From DRVV01 sp964487415 (lineage in GTDB: Archaea > Thermoproteota > Bathyarchaeia > Bathyarchaeales > Bathycorpusculaceae): 64,000 bases of DNA. The stretch's first letter is position 1; every line of letters starts with the position of its first letter. The stretch lies in NCBI GenBank assembly GCA_964487415.1, contig CAZAPQ010000126.1, positions 6,437-70,436 on the forward strand, written 5' to 3'. Positions 26,300 to 35,244 of the stretch are shown here, piece by piece. The position numbers and the translations under genes are program-made. The notes beneath the pieces were generated by a model, which was not told where the DNA came from, ran no database searches, and was given only the letters and a program-made list of their open reading frames with translations.

Positions 26300-26632
26300 A
26301 TGGCTATGATTCGGGTTAGAGTGAACAAGATAGAATCAATCTATGATATTGATGGTAACCTTGGGAAGCGCATAGAACTTGTTGAAGAGCGTCCAACCCC
26401 ACAACTTATAATCAAGCCGCACAGCGAGGAGGCAAGGCTTGTTCAGGAAGTTTTTCAAGCCCTACAGCAGCAACTCCCATTCTTTCCAGCTAGGGCGCAG
26501 CTCACAGTTCCAAAGATAATCCTGTTCCTCACAGAGCAAGAGTATGAAAGCCTAGGAATCGACTTTGACGTTAACCAAGTTTACGAGATAACCCTAGATG
26601 GTCAAGCAATAAGATTCAAGAAAACTTCATAA
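26300..26632 (+). CDS. hypothetical archaeal protein, possibly arcadin-1-like
   Basis: 110 residues, alpha/beta, no signal or membrane segment. The N-terminus is IRVRVNKIESIYDIDGNLGKRIELVEE, and the C-terminal part YESLGIDFDVNQVYEITLDG repeats a similar style. I faintly associate this pattern with small archaeal proteins labelled arcadin-1; I cannot confirm it, and no actin-like gene lies in the window. It overlaps the convergent gene at 26616 by 17 bases. Confidence 0.6.
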   Translation: MAMIRVRVNKIESIYDIDGNLGKRIELVEERPTPQLIIKPHSEEARLVQEVFQALQQQLPFFPARAQLTVPKIILFLTEQEYESLGIDFDVNQVYEITLDGQAIRFKKTS

Positions 26633-26957
26633 TTTCCCTTCGAATCCTTTTTAGGGCAGAGTACCTTGGATGAAAAGATAGCAGAAACATCATACCCCTT
26701 AAAGCTTTACAGATACTTTCTACACTTGGATCCTGATTTTTGTCACAGTAAAGCGGTATAGGCTCCCCATTTCCATCTTTAAAGTAAATGTAAAGCGTAG
26801 CATAGAACGTATCCCGCGTCTCCTTCAATTTTATGACTTCGACGTCTAAGCGAAGTTTCTTAGCCATTTTCCTAACGGCAGCGCTAACAGATCTTAACCT
26901 TTTTCTTTCATAATTGCCTGAAGAGTAAATTAGCAACTTCCCACAATTAATGTTCAA
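26616..26957 (-). CDS. hypothetical protein
   Basis: About 113 residues; mixed alpha/beta with a basic middle (ERKRLRSVSAAVRKMAKKLRLDVEVI) and YATLYIYFKDGNGEPIPLY. No family is recognised. The first start of the frame is TTG 26969, but GGTGA is positioned for TTG 26957, which I use. The end is LKRIRREIMKFS. No clear function. Confidence 0.55.
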   Translation of the reverse strand: MNINCGKLLIYSSGNYERKRLRSVSAAVRKMAKKLRLDVEVIKLKETRDTFYATLYIYFKDGNGEPIPLYCDKNQDPSVESICKALRGMMFLLSFHPRYSALKRIRREIMKFS

Positions 26958-27086
26958 GGGTTTCACCAAAAGTGATTTTTAAGTCTCTATTTTTAAGATG
27001 GTTGGTGAATCAACAGGTTTGCACATGGAGAGAGTTAAGTTAAAGTGAAAAATCTAAGATTATTTTGCTCCTAAGGCGGCGTGAAG

Positions 27087-27365
27087 ATGTTGAAAATTAG
27101 AGCTCATGTATTTGTAAGTGGACGTGTCCAAGGAGTATTCTTTAGGTCAGAGACTAGACGTGAGGCTAAAAAGCACGGCGTCAAGGGTTGGGTCCGAAAT
27201 TTACCGGATGGCAGGGTTGAGGCTGTTTTTGAAGGAGACGAAGAAGCGGTCAAAAAGCTTATAGAATTTTGCAAGCGTGGGCCGCCCTATGCCAAGGTTA
27301 CAAAGGTTGAAGTCCTGTGGGAAAATTATACCAGCGAGTTCAGCGATTTTGAAATAAGATATTGA
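27087..27365 (+). CDS. acyP: acylphosphatase
   Basis: Hydrolyses acyl phosphates. A 92-residue protein with both signatures: VSGRVQGVFFRSETRREA (catalytic Arg in the phosphate loop GRVQGVFFR) and KGWVRNLPDGRVEAVFEGDEEAV (catalytic Asn). It ends FSDFEIRY. ATG 27087 is chosen, with GTG 27081 possible. Confidence 0.94.
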   Translation: MLKIRAHVFVSGRVQGVFFRSETRREAKKHGVKGWVRNLPDGRVEAVFEGDEEAVKKLIEFCKRGPPYAKVTKVEVLWENYTSEFSDFEIRY

Positions 27366-27370
27366 AATTG

Positions 27371-27769
27371 TTATATTCTCTTTTTTGGAACGCGAAAGTG
27401 TGATTCCTTCCCTGCGCTTATATATTCCCCTCCAGCTTCCCGCACAATTGCAGCTATCCGTGCAAAGTTTTCTGATCCTAAAAACTGGCGGGGCTTTATC
27501 ATTATGAAGTCGCCCCTATCCTCAAATGTGAGTAGGACCCCTAAATCTTCTGGGAAAATATTTTTAACGTCGCTTATTTCAACTTTCTCGATTTCTGTCG
27601 TTTTAGGTGCCGAAATGACCGGCGAGGGCGGGGATGGTGGGACCATCTGGGAAATTGCGATGGATTTTAATGAGGTGGAAATCGTCCTTAAATCTTCGGA
27701 AACGCTGTTTAAAACCACCAGTAACTCGTCAACTTTTTCTATGAGTTTTTCAATTTTTTCCCTCTCCAT
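27371..27769 (-). CDS. hypothetical coiled-coil protein with Pro-rich linker
   Basis: 132 residues. An N-terminal heptad-like helix (IEKLIEKVDELLVVLNSVSEDL) is followed by a Pro-rich linker (MVPPSPPSPVISAPK) and a compact C-terminal domain (DLGVLLTFEDRGDFIMIKPRQFLG, then GGEYISAGKESHFRVPKK). The C-terminal part could bind nucleic acid, but I cannot name it. The start is ATG 27769. Confidence 0.6.
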   Translation of the reverse strand: MEREKIEKLIEKVDELLVVLNSVSEDLRTISTSLKSIAISQMVPPSPPSPVISAPKTTEIEKVEISDVKNIFPEDLGVLLTFEDRGDFIMIKPRQFLGSENFARIAAIVREAGGEYISAGKESHFRVPKKRI

Positions 27770-27871
27770 GCTCAAGTCAAAGCCCTCTCCTAATTTTTCT
27801 TATATCCTGTTGGCGTATTTATTAATTGTTTATGCGTTTTAATATCTCCAGAAAATGGAGTTTCGGAGGAA

Positions 27872-28909
27872 ATGATTGAAATCGATGGGAGCAAGAAAAG
27901 CGGGAGTGGTACGATTCTCAGACTTTCCATAGCTTTTTCCTCCATCACTGGAAAGCCTATTCGAATATACAACATTCGACAGAATAGACCCCCGCCTGGA
28001 TTAAGGCCCCAGCATTTGGAGGCCGTTTTAACAGCTGCAAAACTTTGTAACGCTTATGTGGAAGGAGCCCGTATTTCTTCCCGTGAACTCCTGTTCGAGC
28101 CAAAAGAGATTAAGGGCGGAAAATTTGAGGCTGAAATAGGCACTGCTGGAAGCATTCCAATGCTTATTATGACCGTGCTTCCCATATGCATATTTGCAAA
28201 GAGCACAGTCCACCTTCACATTTCGAAAGGCGGCACCGATGTCCAACATGCGCCTACAATAAACTATATGCAAAGTGTGTTTATGCCAGTTTTAAAGCGG
28301 ATGGGGATTACTGCCAGCATTACAGTGCAGAAATATGGCTATTACCCGAAAGGAATGGGTGAAGTAACCCTAACCGTTGAACCGTGCATGAAGCTAAATC
28401 CGCTAGTGTTGGAGGAGTCTGGCAACATTAAGGCAGTAAAGGGAATTTCAGTCTGCACTTTTCTGGCTGAAAGAAGGGTTGCCGAACGTCAGGCAGTCGC
28501 GGCAACTGAATATCTAAGAGAAAAAGGTTATTCGGCGGACATTCGGATAATAAATGATAGGTCAAATCCACTGCAGAGGGGCAGCTCCCTAGTCATATGG
28601 GCTGAAACTGACAAAGGTGCATTGTTGGGCGCTGATGCTATAGGCGAGCTCAAAAAGCCAAGCGAGGCTGTAGGCAGGGAGGCCGCGGAAAAGTTGTGGC
28701 TGGAAATATCCTCCGGGGCGACAGTGGATATGCACCTGGCAGACATGCTGGTGCCTTACATTGCCTTAGCAAGTGGGCGATCTATATATTTGACAAGGAT
28801 ATTTTCTGACCATTTAGACTCGAATATTTGGCTTGCAGAAATTTTTCTGGGAACAAAGTTTAGAATAGAAAAAATAAAAGAACTTTACAGAGTGGAAAAG
28901 GTGGCCTAA
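27872..28909 (+). CDS. rtcA: RNA 3'-terminal phosphate cyclase
   Basis: Makes 2',3'-cyclic phosphate at RNA ends using ATP. At 345 residues it has the RtcA blocks: IEIDGSKKSGSGTILRLSIAFS at the N-terminus, RPPPGLRPQHLEAV, HISKGGTDVQHAPTINYM, and the catalytic-His segment ATVDMHLADMLVPYIALASG near residue 290. It is followed by fau-1 after two bases, so it is probably co-transcribed. Confidence 0.95.
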   Translation: MIEIDGSKKSGSGTILRLSIAFSSITGKPIRIYNIRQNRPPPGLRPQHLEAVLTAAKLCNAYVEGARISSRELLFEPKEIKGGKFEAEIGTAGSIPMLIMTVLPICIFAKSTVHLHISKGGTDVQHAPTINYMQSVFMPVLKRMGITASITVQKYGYYPKGMGEVTLTVEPCMKLNPLVLEESGNIKAVKGISVCTFLAERRVAERQAVAATEYLREKGYSADIRIINDRSNPLQRGSSLVIWAETDKGALLGADAIGELKKPSEAVGREAAEKLWLEISSGATVDMHLADMLVPYIALASGRSIYLTRIFSDHLDSNIWLAEIFLGTKFRIEKIKELYRVEKVA

Positions 28910-28911
28910 TT

Positions 28912-30333
28912 TTGAAGGCTAAAATCCGCGGAATATATTCAACTGCTCTGACAAAATTACTTATGGATCATGGCTTTAAAATCCTTCAACCTTCAAAGGT
29001 CATAAAAGAGCGTTTTAATCTTCCAGACGGTGACGATGAACCTCCAGAAGTTACAATAAAGGATAGAAGCGACCTCCAGGGAATAGTTGCTTTAGGCTCT
29101 TCCGAAGCTGTGAATTTTTTACAGACGGTCCTACAAGAGTCTCTCGAGGATGTTTTAACCAGAAAATGGAGCGTGAGTGTAGATGGAATATATAAAGGAA
29201 CCGTAGTTAAAAGAAATGAAAGAGGAGTTTACGTAGACATCGGAAACGGCGTTTTAGGTCTTATCCCTGATCATGAAGCTCCACCGGAAGATCAAAAGGA
29301 AGTAATCGTCCAAGTTGAGCGTAAAGGAATTGGAAGGAAGATCCCCCTTCTAACAACTCGACTAAAAATTGTCGGAAAGTACGCTATTCTCATCCAAGGA
29401 TGCAAAGTTGGAGTAAGCTTAAAAATTCGAGACACAAATAAGCGACTGGAACTTTACAAGCTTGGAAAGGAGTTATCTCCGGAAAACTGGGGAATAATTT
29501 GGCGTGAACCGACAGCCTATAAACCAAAAGAATTTTTAGAGCAAGAAATAGAAAAACTTTCTGAGAAAATCAGAATTTTAAGTGAGAAAGCATCCTCTAA
29601 AGAATCTTCAGGCCTAATCCTCGAAGGCCTAAGCTTTATGAATGTGGAGTTTCCCTGGTCGGCAAAGAAACAACTAGATGAGTTAAGGTCAACCGTGACA
29701 CCAACAATCAAGGGACACCATTTCTTCAAAAGATGCGGAGGCCGAGTTTCAGCAGCCTTAGAAATGGCCGAAAAACTCTTAGAAAAAGAGGGCGACAAAG
29801 ACAAAATTGAACAGCTTTTCAGAGAGCAAATACAATCAGAATTTCCAGAAGAAGGCTCTTTAGTAGACGTGGAGCATGTTAAACCAAGCGGTGTAGTTTT
29901 AAACCTTGGAAAAGCAACAATAGAAGTGCTGGATGCTGAAATGATAAAGTACTATAGAACTATTAGGGCTAATGGTGTGTATGACGGGCTTGGCGTGGAG
30001 AAAAAGGCCGGCGACAAAGCTGTAAGCGAGGCAAAACCGGGCGAGTGGTACATTATAACAAATTATTTCTCAAGCGATGCAACTTGGAGGGGCGCTTACA
30101 TAAACATAAACACACCAATTGAAGTTTATCCAAAAGCCATAAGATATATAGATTTAGAGGTGGACATCTGTGTTTCTCCTAGCGGAGAAATAAAAGTCCT
30201 AGACATGGAAAAACTTGAAAGGAATTATGAAAAGGGAATTTTAAGTGAAAAGTTATTTGAAAAAGTTGGAAAGATTGTTAAAAGCCTATTAGCAACGGAC
30301 TTAATCCAGAACATTCTAGCTAACTTTATCTAG
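28912..30333 (+). CDS. fau-1: FAU-1-type RNA-binding protein (RNase E/G-like, DUF402)
   Basis: 473 residues. An S1-like segment (YKGTVVKRNERGVYVDIGNGVLGLIPDHE, about 95-125) is followed by a long middle part and a DUF402-type C-terminus with VYDGLGVEKKAGDKAVSEAKPGEWYIITNYFSSDATWRGAYINI. FAU-1 is known as an AU-rich RNA binder with nuclease-like features involved in rRNA maturation. The start is TTG 28912 after GGTGG. It forms a pair with rtcA. Confidence 0.9.
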   Translation: MKAKIRGIYSTALTKLLMDHGFKILQPSKVIKERFNLPDGDDEPPEVTIKDRSDLQGIVALGSSEAVNFLQTVLQESLEDVLTRKWSVSVDGIYKGTVVKRNERGVYVDIGNGVLGLIPDHEAPPEDQKEVIVQVERKGIGRKIPLLTTRLKIVGKYAILIQGCKVGVSLKIRDTNKRLELYKLGKELSPENWGIIWREPTAYKPKEFLEQEIEKLSEKIRILSEKASSKESSGLILEGLSFMNVEFPWSAKKQLDELRSTVTPTIKGHHFFKRCGGRVSAALEMAEKLLEKEGDKDKIEQLFREQIQSEFPEEGSLVDVEHVKPSGVVLNLGKATIEVLDAEMIKYYRTIRANGVYDGLGVEKKAGDKAVSEAKPGEWYIITNYFSSDATWRGAYININTPIEVYPKAIRYIDLEVDICVSPSGEIKVLDMEKLERNYEKGILSEKLFEKVGKIVKSLLATDLIQNILANFI

Positions 30334-30369
30334 CGTCCCACCCTTTACTAATGTAAGAGAGAATCCAAA

Positions 30370-31716
30370 TTGACTATTGACTTGGTCTTAAAGGATCTAA
30401 AAGCCTACATTGATGGTCAAGTGGTTGAGTGCTGCATAGCTATAGAAAGTGGAAGAATTTTCAAAATTGGAAGAGAGTTCCAAATGCCCAAAGCCGACAC
30501 TATTCTGAGTCTTGATGGACTTCTAGTTTTACCCGGGCTAATAGACGTTCATGTGCACCTTAGGGATGAGGGTAAAGCCTACAAGGAGGACTTCTACAGC
30601 GGCACAGCCGCAGCTGCAGCGGGTGGAATAACAACAGTTTTAGACATGCCTAACAACGATCCTGTCACGATGAGCGCTGCAACTTTTAGAAATAGGATTG
30701 AAATTGCTAAAAGCAGAATTCTGGTTAATGTTGGCTTCTACTCTGAATTTCCAAGTGAAATTCAAGAGATCGACAATATAATTAAAGAAGGCTGCATGGC
30801 CTTCAAGCTTTTCCTAGGCGAGCAGGTTGGGGGTTTGGATATAGCTGACGATTATAAGCTGACAGCGGCCTTTAAAAGAATTGGAAATAGAGTCCCTGTG
30901 GCTGTTCACGCGGAGGACCATGAAGTTCTCAAGGCTGTTAGAGATGAGTTAAAACAAAAAGGCATTAATGGTTTGGAGGCTTTTTTTAAGGCTCATCCTG
31001 TTGAAGCAGAGGAAAAGGCTATAAAGAGGATAATAACAATTGCTGAAAGAACAGGCGTTCAAGTGCATTTTTGCCATTTGAGCTCCGAGAACGGCTTAAA
31101 GGAAGTCGTTAAAGCAAAAGCGTCTAATCTTCCTGTTTCATGCGAAGTTACTCCCCATCATATCCTTATTTCTACAAAAGAGCTGTTAAATATTGGATCT
31201 TTGGGATTGACTCTGCCGCCTGTTAGAGATATAAAGCATGTAAACGCCCTTTGGCAAGGAATCTCCAAAAAGTTTGTCGACATCATTGCCTCCGATCATG
31301 CACCGCACGCCACGTGGGAGAAGTCTGCAAACATTATCTGGAATGTTAAAGCTGGCGTTCCAGGTTTGGAGACTACACTTTCGCTTTTGCTTAATGAAGT
31401 GAACAAGGGAAAATTGGCTCTAGCTGATGTTGTCAGATTGATGGCTGAAAATCCAGCCAAAATTTTCAGCATTAAAGATAGGGGAAGCCTAAGAGAAGGG
31501 AATAAAGCCGATCTTGTTGTTGTGGATTTGAAAAGGGAGGGCTATATAGACTCCCAAAAGTTTTATTCAAAGGCAAAGTACTCCCCTTTTGATGGTTGGA
31601 AGGTCAAGGGGAAACCAGTAAAAACTTTTGTAGGCGGTTTACTTGTTATGGACGAGGGCGAAATAGTTGGCAAAACTGGCTGCGGCGAAGCTATAAGGAG
31701 GAGCGTTAAATATTGA
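30370..31716 (+). CDS. pyrC: dihydroorotase
   Basis: Cyclises carbamoyl-aspartate in pyrimidine synthesis. 448 residues, class I amidohydrolase: the metal motif LIDVHVHLRDEG (HxH), carboxylated-Lys region AFKLFLGEQ, VAVHAEDHE, QVHFCHLSS and IIASDHAPHAT (metal Asp). The start is TTG 30370. Its TGA overlaps the TTG of the next gene (ATTGA), so they are coupled. Confidence 0.94.
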   Translation: MTIDLVLKDLKAYIDGQVVECCIAIESGRIFKIGREFQMPKADTILSLDGLLVLPGLIDVHVHLRDEGKAYKEDFYSGTAAAAAGGITTVLDMPNNDPVTMSAATFRNRIEIAKSRILVNVGFYSEFPSEIQEIDNIIKEGCMAFKLFLGEQVGGLDIADDYKLTAAFKRIGNRVPVAVHAEDHEVLKAVRDELKQKGINGLEAFFKAHPVEAEEKAIKRIITIAERTGVQVHFCHLSSENGLKEVVKAKASNLPVSCEVTPHHILISTKELLNIGSLGLTLPPVRDIKHVNALWQGISKKFVDIIASDHAPHATWEKSANIIWNVKAGVPGLETTLSLLLNEVNKGKLALADVVRLMAENPAKIFSIKDRGSLREGNKADLVVVDLKREGYIDSQKFYSKAKYSPFDGWKVKGKPVKTFVGGLLVMDEGEIVGKTGCGEAIRRSVKY

Positions 31717-32201
31717 GGTTTATCGCTGATGGAATGCTTGGAAAATTAACAAGATGGCTTCGCATGTTAGGACATAACGTAAAATATTCAAACAAACTTG
31801 ACGATCCTCAACTAATATTGATAGCTAAAAAGGAAGGGCGCATTCTTCTCACGAGGGATTTAGAGCTTTACCAACAAGCAACGGCTAAGGGTGTTCAAGC
31901 TTACTATGTTGATGGCGTAAATGAGGCGGAGGATCTGGCGAAACTTGCAAAAAGGTTCGGCATAAATCTAGATGTGGACATGAAAATATCTAGATGCCCA
32001 AAATGCAACGCGCAAGTGAAACCTGTGCCCAAAGAAAAGGTTGCTGGGAAAGTTGAAGAAACCACCTTTTCTTACTACAAGGAATTCTGGGAATGTCCAA
32101 AGTGCGGTCAAATTTACTGGCAAGGTGCCCATTGGACAAGAATAACTAAAACCCTTGAAACTGCGAGGGAACTATTAAACAAGATAAAAGCACAAAGATA
32201 G
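31713..32201 (+). CDS. Mut7-C (PIN-like) RNase domain protein with zinc ribbon
   Basis: 162 residues. The N-terminal PIN-like Mut7-C domain has acidic residues in FIADGMLGKLTRWLRMLGH and GRILLTRDLELYQQA; the C-terminal ribbon has CPKCNAQ and CPKCGQIYWQGAHW, the Mut7-C zinc-finger style. Likely a metal-dependent ribonuclease. TTG 31713 is overlapped by the PyrC stop and preceded by AGGAGGAG. Confidence 0.9.
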   Translation: MRFIADGMLGKLTRWLRMLGHNVKYSNKLDDPQLILIAKKEGRILLTRDLELYQQATAKGVQAYYVDGVNEAEDLAKLAKRFGINLDVDMKISRCPKCNAQVKPVPKEKVAGKVEETTFSYYKEFWECPKCGQIYWQGAHWTRITKTLETARELLNKIKAQR

Positions 32202-32213
32202 CGCTGAACGATG

Positions 32214-32483
32214 TTATTTCATTTTTTCTCCTTCCAAAAGCCACTTCAGAGGTATATCTTGATAGGTTCCATCCGGCAGTGTTCTTCTAACGGTTATCGG
32301 TAGTACACCTGCTTTAAGCTCTTTTAGAGATATATCTATGGGGCTTGTGGCTCCTTCTGGAATATCAATAAGTATGGGGGCGCCCATGGCTATTTGAATC
32401 GCCCTTGCCCCCACTATCCTTGCCTTTTCGAAACGTGTTAGCTTCGGTGGGCCTATTAAAATTTTCTTCTCTATACTTGACGT
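32214..32483 (-). CDS. rpoK: DNA-directed RNA polymerase subunit K (Rpb6 homologue), likely ACG start
   Basis: Assembly subunit of archaeal RNA polymerase. The signature LTRFEKARIVGARAIQIAMGAP is followed by the C-terminal GVLPITVRRTLPDG. The first conventional start in frame is GTG 32414, inside the conserved core and removing LTRFEKARI. Upstream there is no ATG, GTG or TTG before the thermosome stop. An ACG at 32483 sits nine bases after GGGGAG and gives the plausible N-terminus SSIEKKILIGPPKL, 89 residues in all. ATA 32474, ATT 32462 and ATA 32456 are alternatives. The frame is continuous with the thermosome frame across a TAG. Confidence 0.85.
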   Translation of the reverse strand, partial: TSSIEKKILIGPPKLTRFEKARIVGARAIQIAMGAPILIDIPEGATSPIDISLKELKAGVLPITVRRTLPDGTYQDIPLKWLLEGEKMK

Positions 32484-32486
32484 ATG

Positions 32487-34139
32487 CTAATACTCCCCAG
32501 CGCCATATCCTTCAGGTGGCCCTTTGGGAGGCACTGAGGGAGCTTTGGCTTTCCCTGCAGCTATTATATCATCGATTTTCAATATCATAGTTGCAGCTTC
32601 GGTTGCGGATTTTATCACCTGCTTTTTCACTGAAAGCGGCTCGAAGACACCTACATCAGCCATATTTTTAATTTTTCCAGAGTTAACTTCTATTCCAGCC
32701 CATGTTTCGCCCTTTTCATGTTTTGCTCTAAGCTCGGAAAGAATATCAATGGGATCTAATCCGGCATTTTCGGTGAGGGTTGTAGGAATGGCTTCTAGGG
32801 CTTCTGCAAAGCCTTTAACGGCAAGTTGCTCTTTACCTGAGAAAGATTCCGCATATTTTCTGAGCAGCTTAGCAGTTTCAATCTCAGGGGCTCCTCCACC
32901 AGCCAAGACCTTTGGCTCTTCTACTATGTCCTTTACAACGAAAAGAGCGTCATGAATTGAGCGTTCAGCCTCGTCCACTATGCGCTCTGTTCCTCCCCTT
33001 ATGAGTATTGTGACGGATCTTGGATTCTTGCATCCTTCCACAAATGTCATCTTGTCGTCGCCTATTTTACGCTCCTCTACGAGACCTGCAAATCCAAGGT
33101 CTGATGGACTTGCATCCTCTAAGTTAGTTATTATCCTTGCTCCTGTGGCTTTTGCAAGTTTTTCCACGTCTGACTTCTTTATTCTCCTAACGGCAAGAAT
33201 TCCCTTTTTAGCTAGGAAATGTTGAGCCATATCGTCTATGCCTTTCTGACATAGAACAACATTCGCCCCAATAGCCGCGATCTTTTCAACCATTTCTCTC
33301 AGCATTTCCTCTTCCTGGTTTAGGAAAGCCTCCATTTGCTCAGGGCTTTCAATATTTAGTTTTGCATCAAACTCCGTTTTTTCAATTTCCAAGGAAGTGT
33401 CCAAAAGGGCTATTTTAGCATTTTCCAAACGTTTTGGCATCCCAGGGTGAACCACTTCCTTGTCTAAAACTATGCCCCTTATGAGCTTTGTATCTCTTAG
33501 CGACTCGCCAGGTTTTTTCTCAACTTTAACATCATCTATGTCGACTTTGTATTTGCCGTCTACTCTTTCAGCAACTTGAAGAATGGCCTCAACCGCTAAT
33601 TCTGCTAAATATTCTCTGTATTCGGCCACCAGTTTGCTTGCCATCGATGTCATCGCTGCTTTTTTCAAATATTCTCTATATTCTGCAGAGTTCAGGTCTA
33701 CAGGGATGGCTATTTTCTCTAAAGTTTCAAGCGCTTTCTCCATAGCCTTTTTGTATCCATCAATTATAATCGTTGGATGGATATTTTTGTTGATGAGTTC
33801 CTCGGCTTGGCTCAGCAACTCTCCCGCGAGTATTACGGACGTTGTGGTTCCATCTCCAACTTCGTTGTCTTGAGTTTTTGCCACCTCAACCATCATCTTC
33901 GCTGCTGGATGCTGAACATCCATTTCATCCAAAATCGTGCGGCCATCACTTGTTATTGTGACATCGCCAAAACTATCCACAAGCATCTTATCCATACCTC
34001 TGGGGCCAAGGGAACTTTTTACAGCTTCAGCTACCAATTTAGCCGCCATTATATTATTGTGTTGAGCTTCTCTTCCTCTAGTCCTACTTGAACCTTCTTT
34101 TAATATTAAGACTGGAATTCCAGCTGAGGGTGATGACAA
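32487..34139 (-). CDS. ths: thermosome (group II chaperonin) subunit
   Basis: ATP-driven cage that folds proteins. 550 residues with SLGPRGMDKMLVDSFGDVTITSDG, GDGTTTSVILAGELL (ATP site) and GGGAPEIETAKLLRK. The C-terminus is PPEGYGAGEY without a Gly-Met tail. The frame extends to TTG 34166, but the TATA box at 34183-34195 puts transcription near 34163, and GGGAGG precedes TTG 34139, so 34139 is used. The stop is TAG, directly followed by rpoK. Confidence 0.95.
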   Translation of the reverse strand: MSSPSAGIPVLILKEGSSRTRGREAQHNNIMAAKLVAEAVKSSLGPRGMDKMLVDSFGDVTITSDGRTILDEMDVQHPAAKMMVEVAKTQDNEVGDGTTTSVILAGELLSQAEELINKNIHPTIIIDGYKKAMEKALETLEKIAIPVDLNSAEYREYLKKAAMTSMASKLVAEYREYLAELAVEAILQVAERVDGKYKVDIDDVKVEKKPGESLRDTKLIRGIVLDKEVVHPGMPKRLENAKIALLDTSLEIEKTEFDAKLNIESPEQMEAFLNQEEEMLREMVEKIAAIGANVVLCQKGIDDMAQHFLAKKGILAVRRIKKSDVEKLAKATGARIITNLEDASPSDLGFAGLVEERKIGDDKMTFVEGCKNPRSVTILIRGGTERIVDEAERSIHDALFVVKDIVEEPKVLAGGGAPEIETAKLLRKYAESFSGKEQLAVKGFAEALEAIPTTLTENAGLDPIDILSELRAKHEKGETWAGIEVNSGKIKNMADVGVFEPLSVKKQVIKSATEAATMILKIDDIIAAGKAKAPSVPPKGPPEGYGAGEY

Positions 34140-34182
34140 CTTAACAACCTCCCAAACGCGTCTCAAACAAAAACAGCATTAC

Positions 34183-34195
34183 AATATAAATTTAT
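34183..34195 (-). promoter_or_regulatory. TATA box for thermosome-rpoK
   Basis: On the minus strand ATAAATTTATATT, with a purine-rich GAAACG (BRE-like) just upstream. Spacing to TTG 34139 leaves a leader of about 24 bases with GGGAGG. It excludes the longer start at 34166. Confidence 0.65.
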
Positions 34196-34275
34196 CGTTT
34201 CCGTTCTTTCAGTTTCCATGACGACGACTTCGCCCTCTCTAAAAAATAGAGGTGAAATTTGCTATGAAAGGGGAT

Positions 34276-35241
34276 TTATTTCTTTAATGCGCTCTTTAGG
34301 GCTTCAAGGAGGGCTGGGATTATTTGGTATATGTCGCCTACAACAATGTAATCTGCAACTTCGAATATTGGCGCATTTGGATCCTTGTTTATTGTCACTA
34401 TAACCTTTGAGTCTCTAATTCCTGCAATGTGTTGAATCATTCCTGAAACGCCGCATCCAATATATATTTCAGGCTTAACCTTCTTCCCTGATAATCCAAC
34501 CCATTCGGAAAACCATTTCCTATCCTCGGCTAAAGGTCTCGTGACTCCGACATGTCCCCCTAAAATGCTGGCAAGCTCCTCGAACATCCTGAAGTCTTCT
34601 TTTTTGGTTACACCCCGCCCGCCGCAAATCACCACTCTAGCTTCTTCAATGCGGACCTTAGCAACCTCGGCGGGTCTGACCTCGACAACTGTGGTTTTTG
34701 GCTCATCAACTTTAAAATCCAAACTGATTATGTTGGCCTGCTTGCCAAAGGGCTTAGCTTTTTCAAAGGTTCTGGGGGGCACCGTCGCAATTTGGGGTTT
34801 TGCTTGATAAGTTATTAGTGCTACTCCATTTCCACCGTAAACAATTCTAGCCGCGGTTAGCATTCCCCTTTCATCTATTTCAAACTTGAAAGCATCCTGT
34901 ACTAAGCCAGCCTTTAGCCTTGCTGCAAGTCTCGCTGCAAGCTCTCTTCCCCTTTTTGTGGAACCTATCAGAATTATTTCAGGGGAACGCCTCGCAGCCA
35001 ATTCCATGAAAACACTTAAATACGGTTCCGTTTGAAGGCTCTTAAAGACCGGGTTATCCATGAAATAAACTTTGTCCACATTATGTTTCGCTATTTCCTC
35101 AACTTGTTCTTTAATGTTGCATCCTAGAGTTATAGCCGAAAGCTCTGTCTGAAGTCTATCCGCAAGCTTCCTGCCTTCGCTTAACATTTCAAGGGCTAGG
35201 TCTAAATTTTCTGAGAAAACCCAAACTTCCCCTGTGCTCAT
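34276..35241 (-). CDS. etfA: electron transfer flavoprotein alpha subunit
   Basis: 321 residues. The C-terminal FAD domain has GGRGVTKKEDFRMFEELA, GATRPL-like HVGVTRPLAEDRKWFSEWVGLSGKKVKPEIYIGCGVSGMIQHIAGI and INKDPNAPIFEVADYIVVGD. It accepts electrons from acyl-CoA dehydrogenase as EtfAB. It is the last gene of the operon etfA-etfB-acd (order of transcription: acd, etfB, etfA), with a three-base gap after etfB. Confidence 0.95.
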   Translation of the reverse strand: MSTGEVWVFSENLDLALEMLSEGRKLADRLQTELSAITLGCNIKEQVEEIAKHNVDKVYFMDNPVFKSLQTEPYLSVFMELAARRSPEIILIGSTKRGRELAARLAARLKAGLVQDAFKFEIDERGMLTAARIVYGGNGVALITYQAKPQIATVPPRTFEKAKPFGKQANIISLDFKVDEPKTTVVEVRPAEVAKVRIEEARVVICGGRGVTKKEDFRMFEELASILGGHVGVTRPLAEDRKWFSEWVGLSGKKVKPEIYIGCGVSGMIQHIAGIRDSKVIVTINKDPNAPIFEVADYIVVGDIYQIIPALLEALKSALKK

Positions 35242-35244
35242 TTT

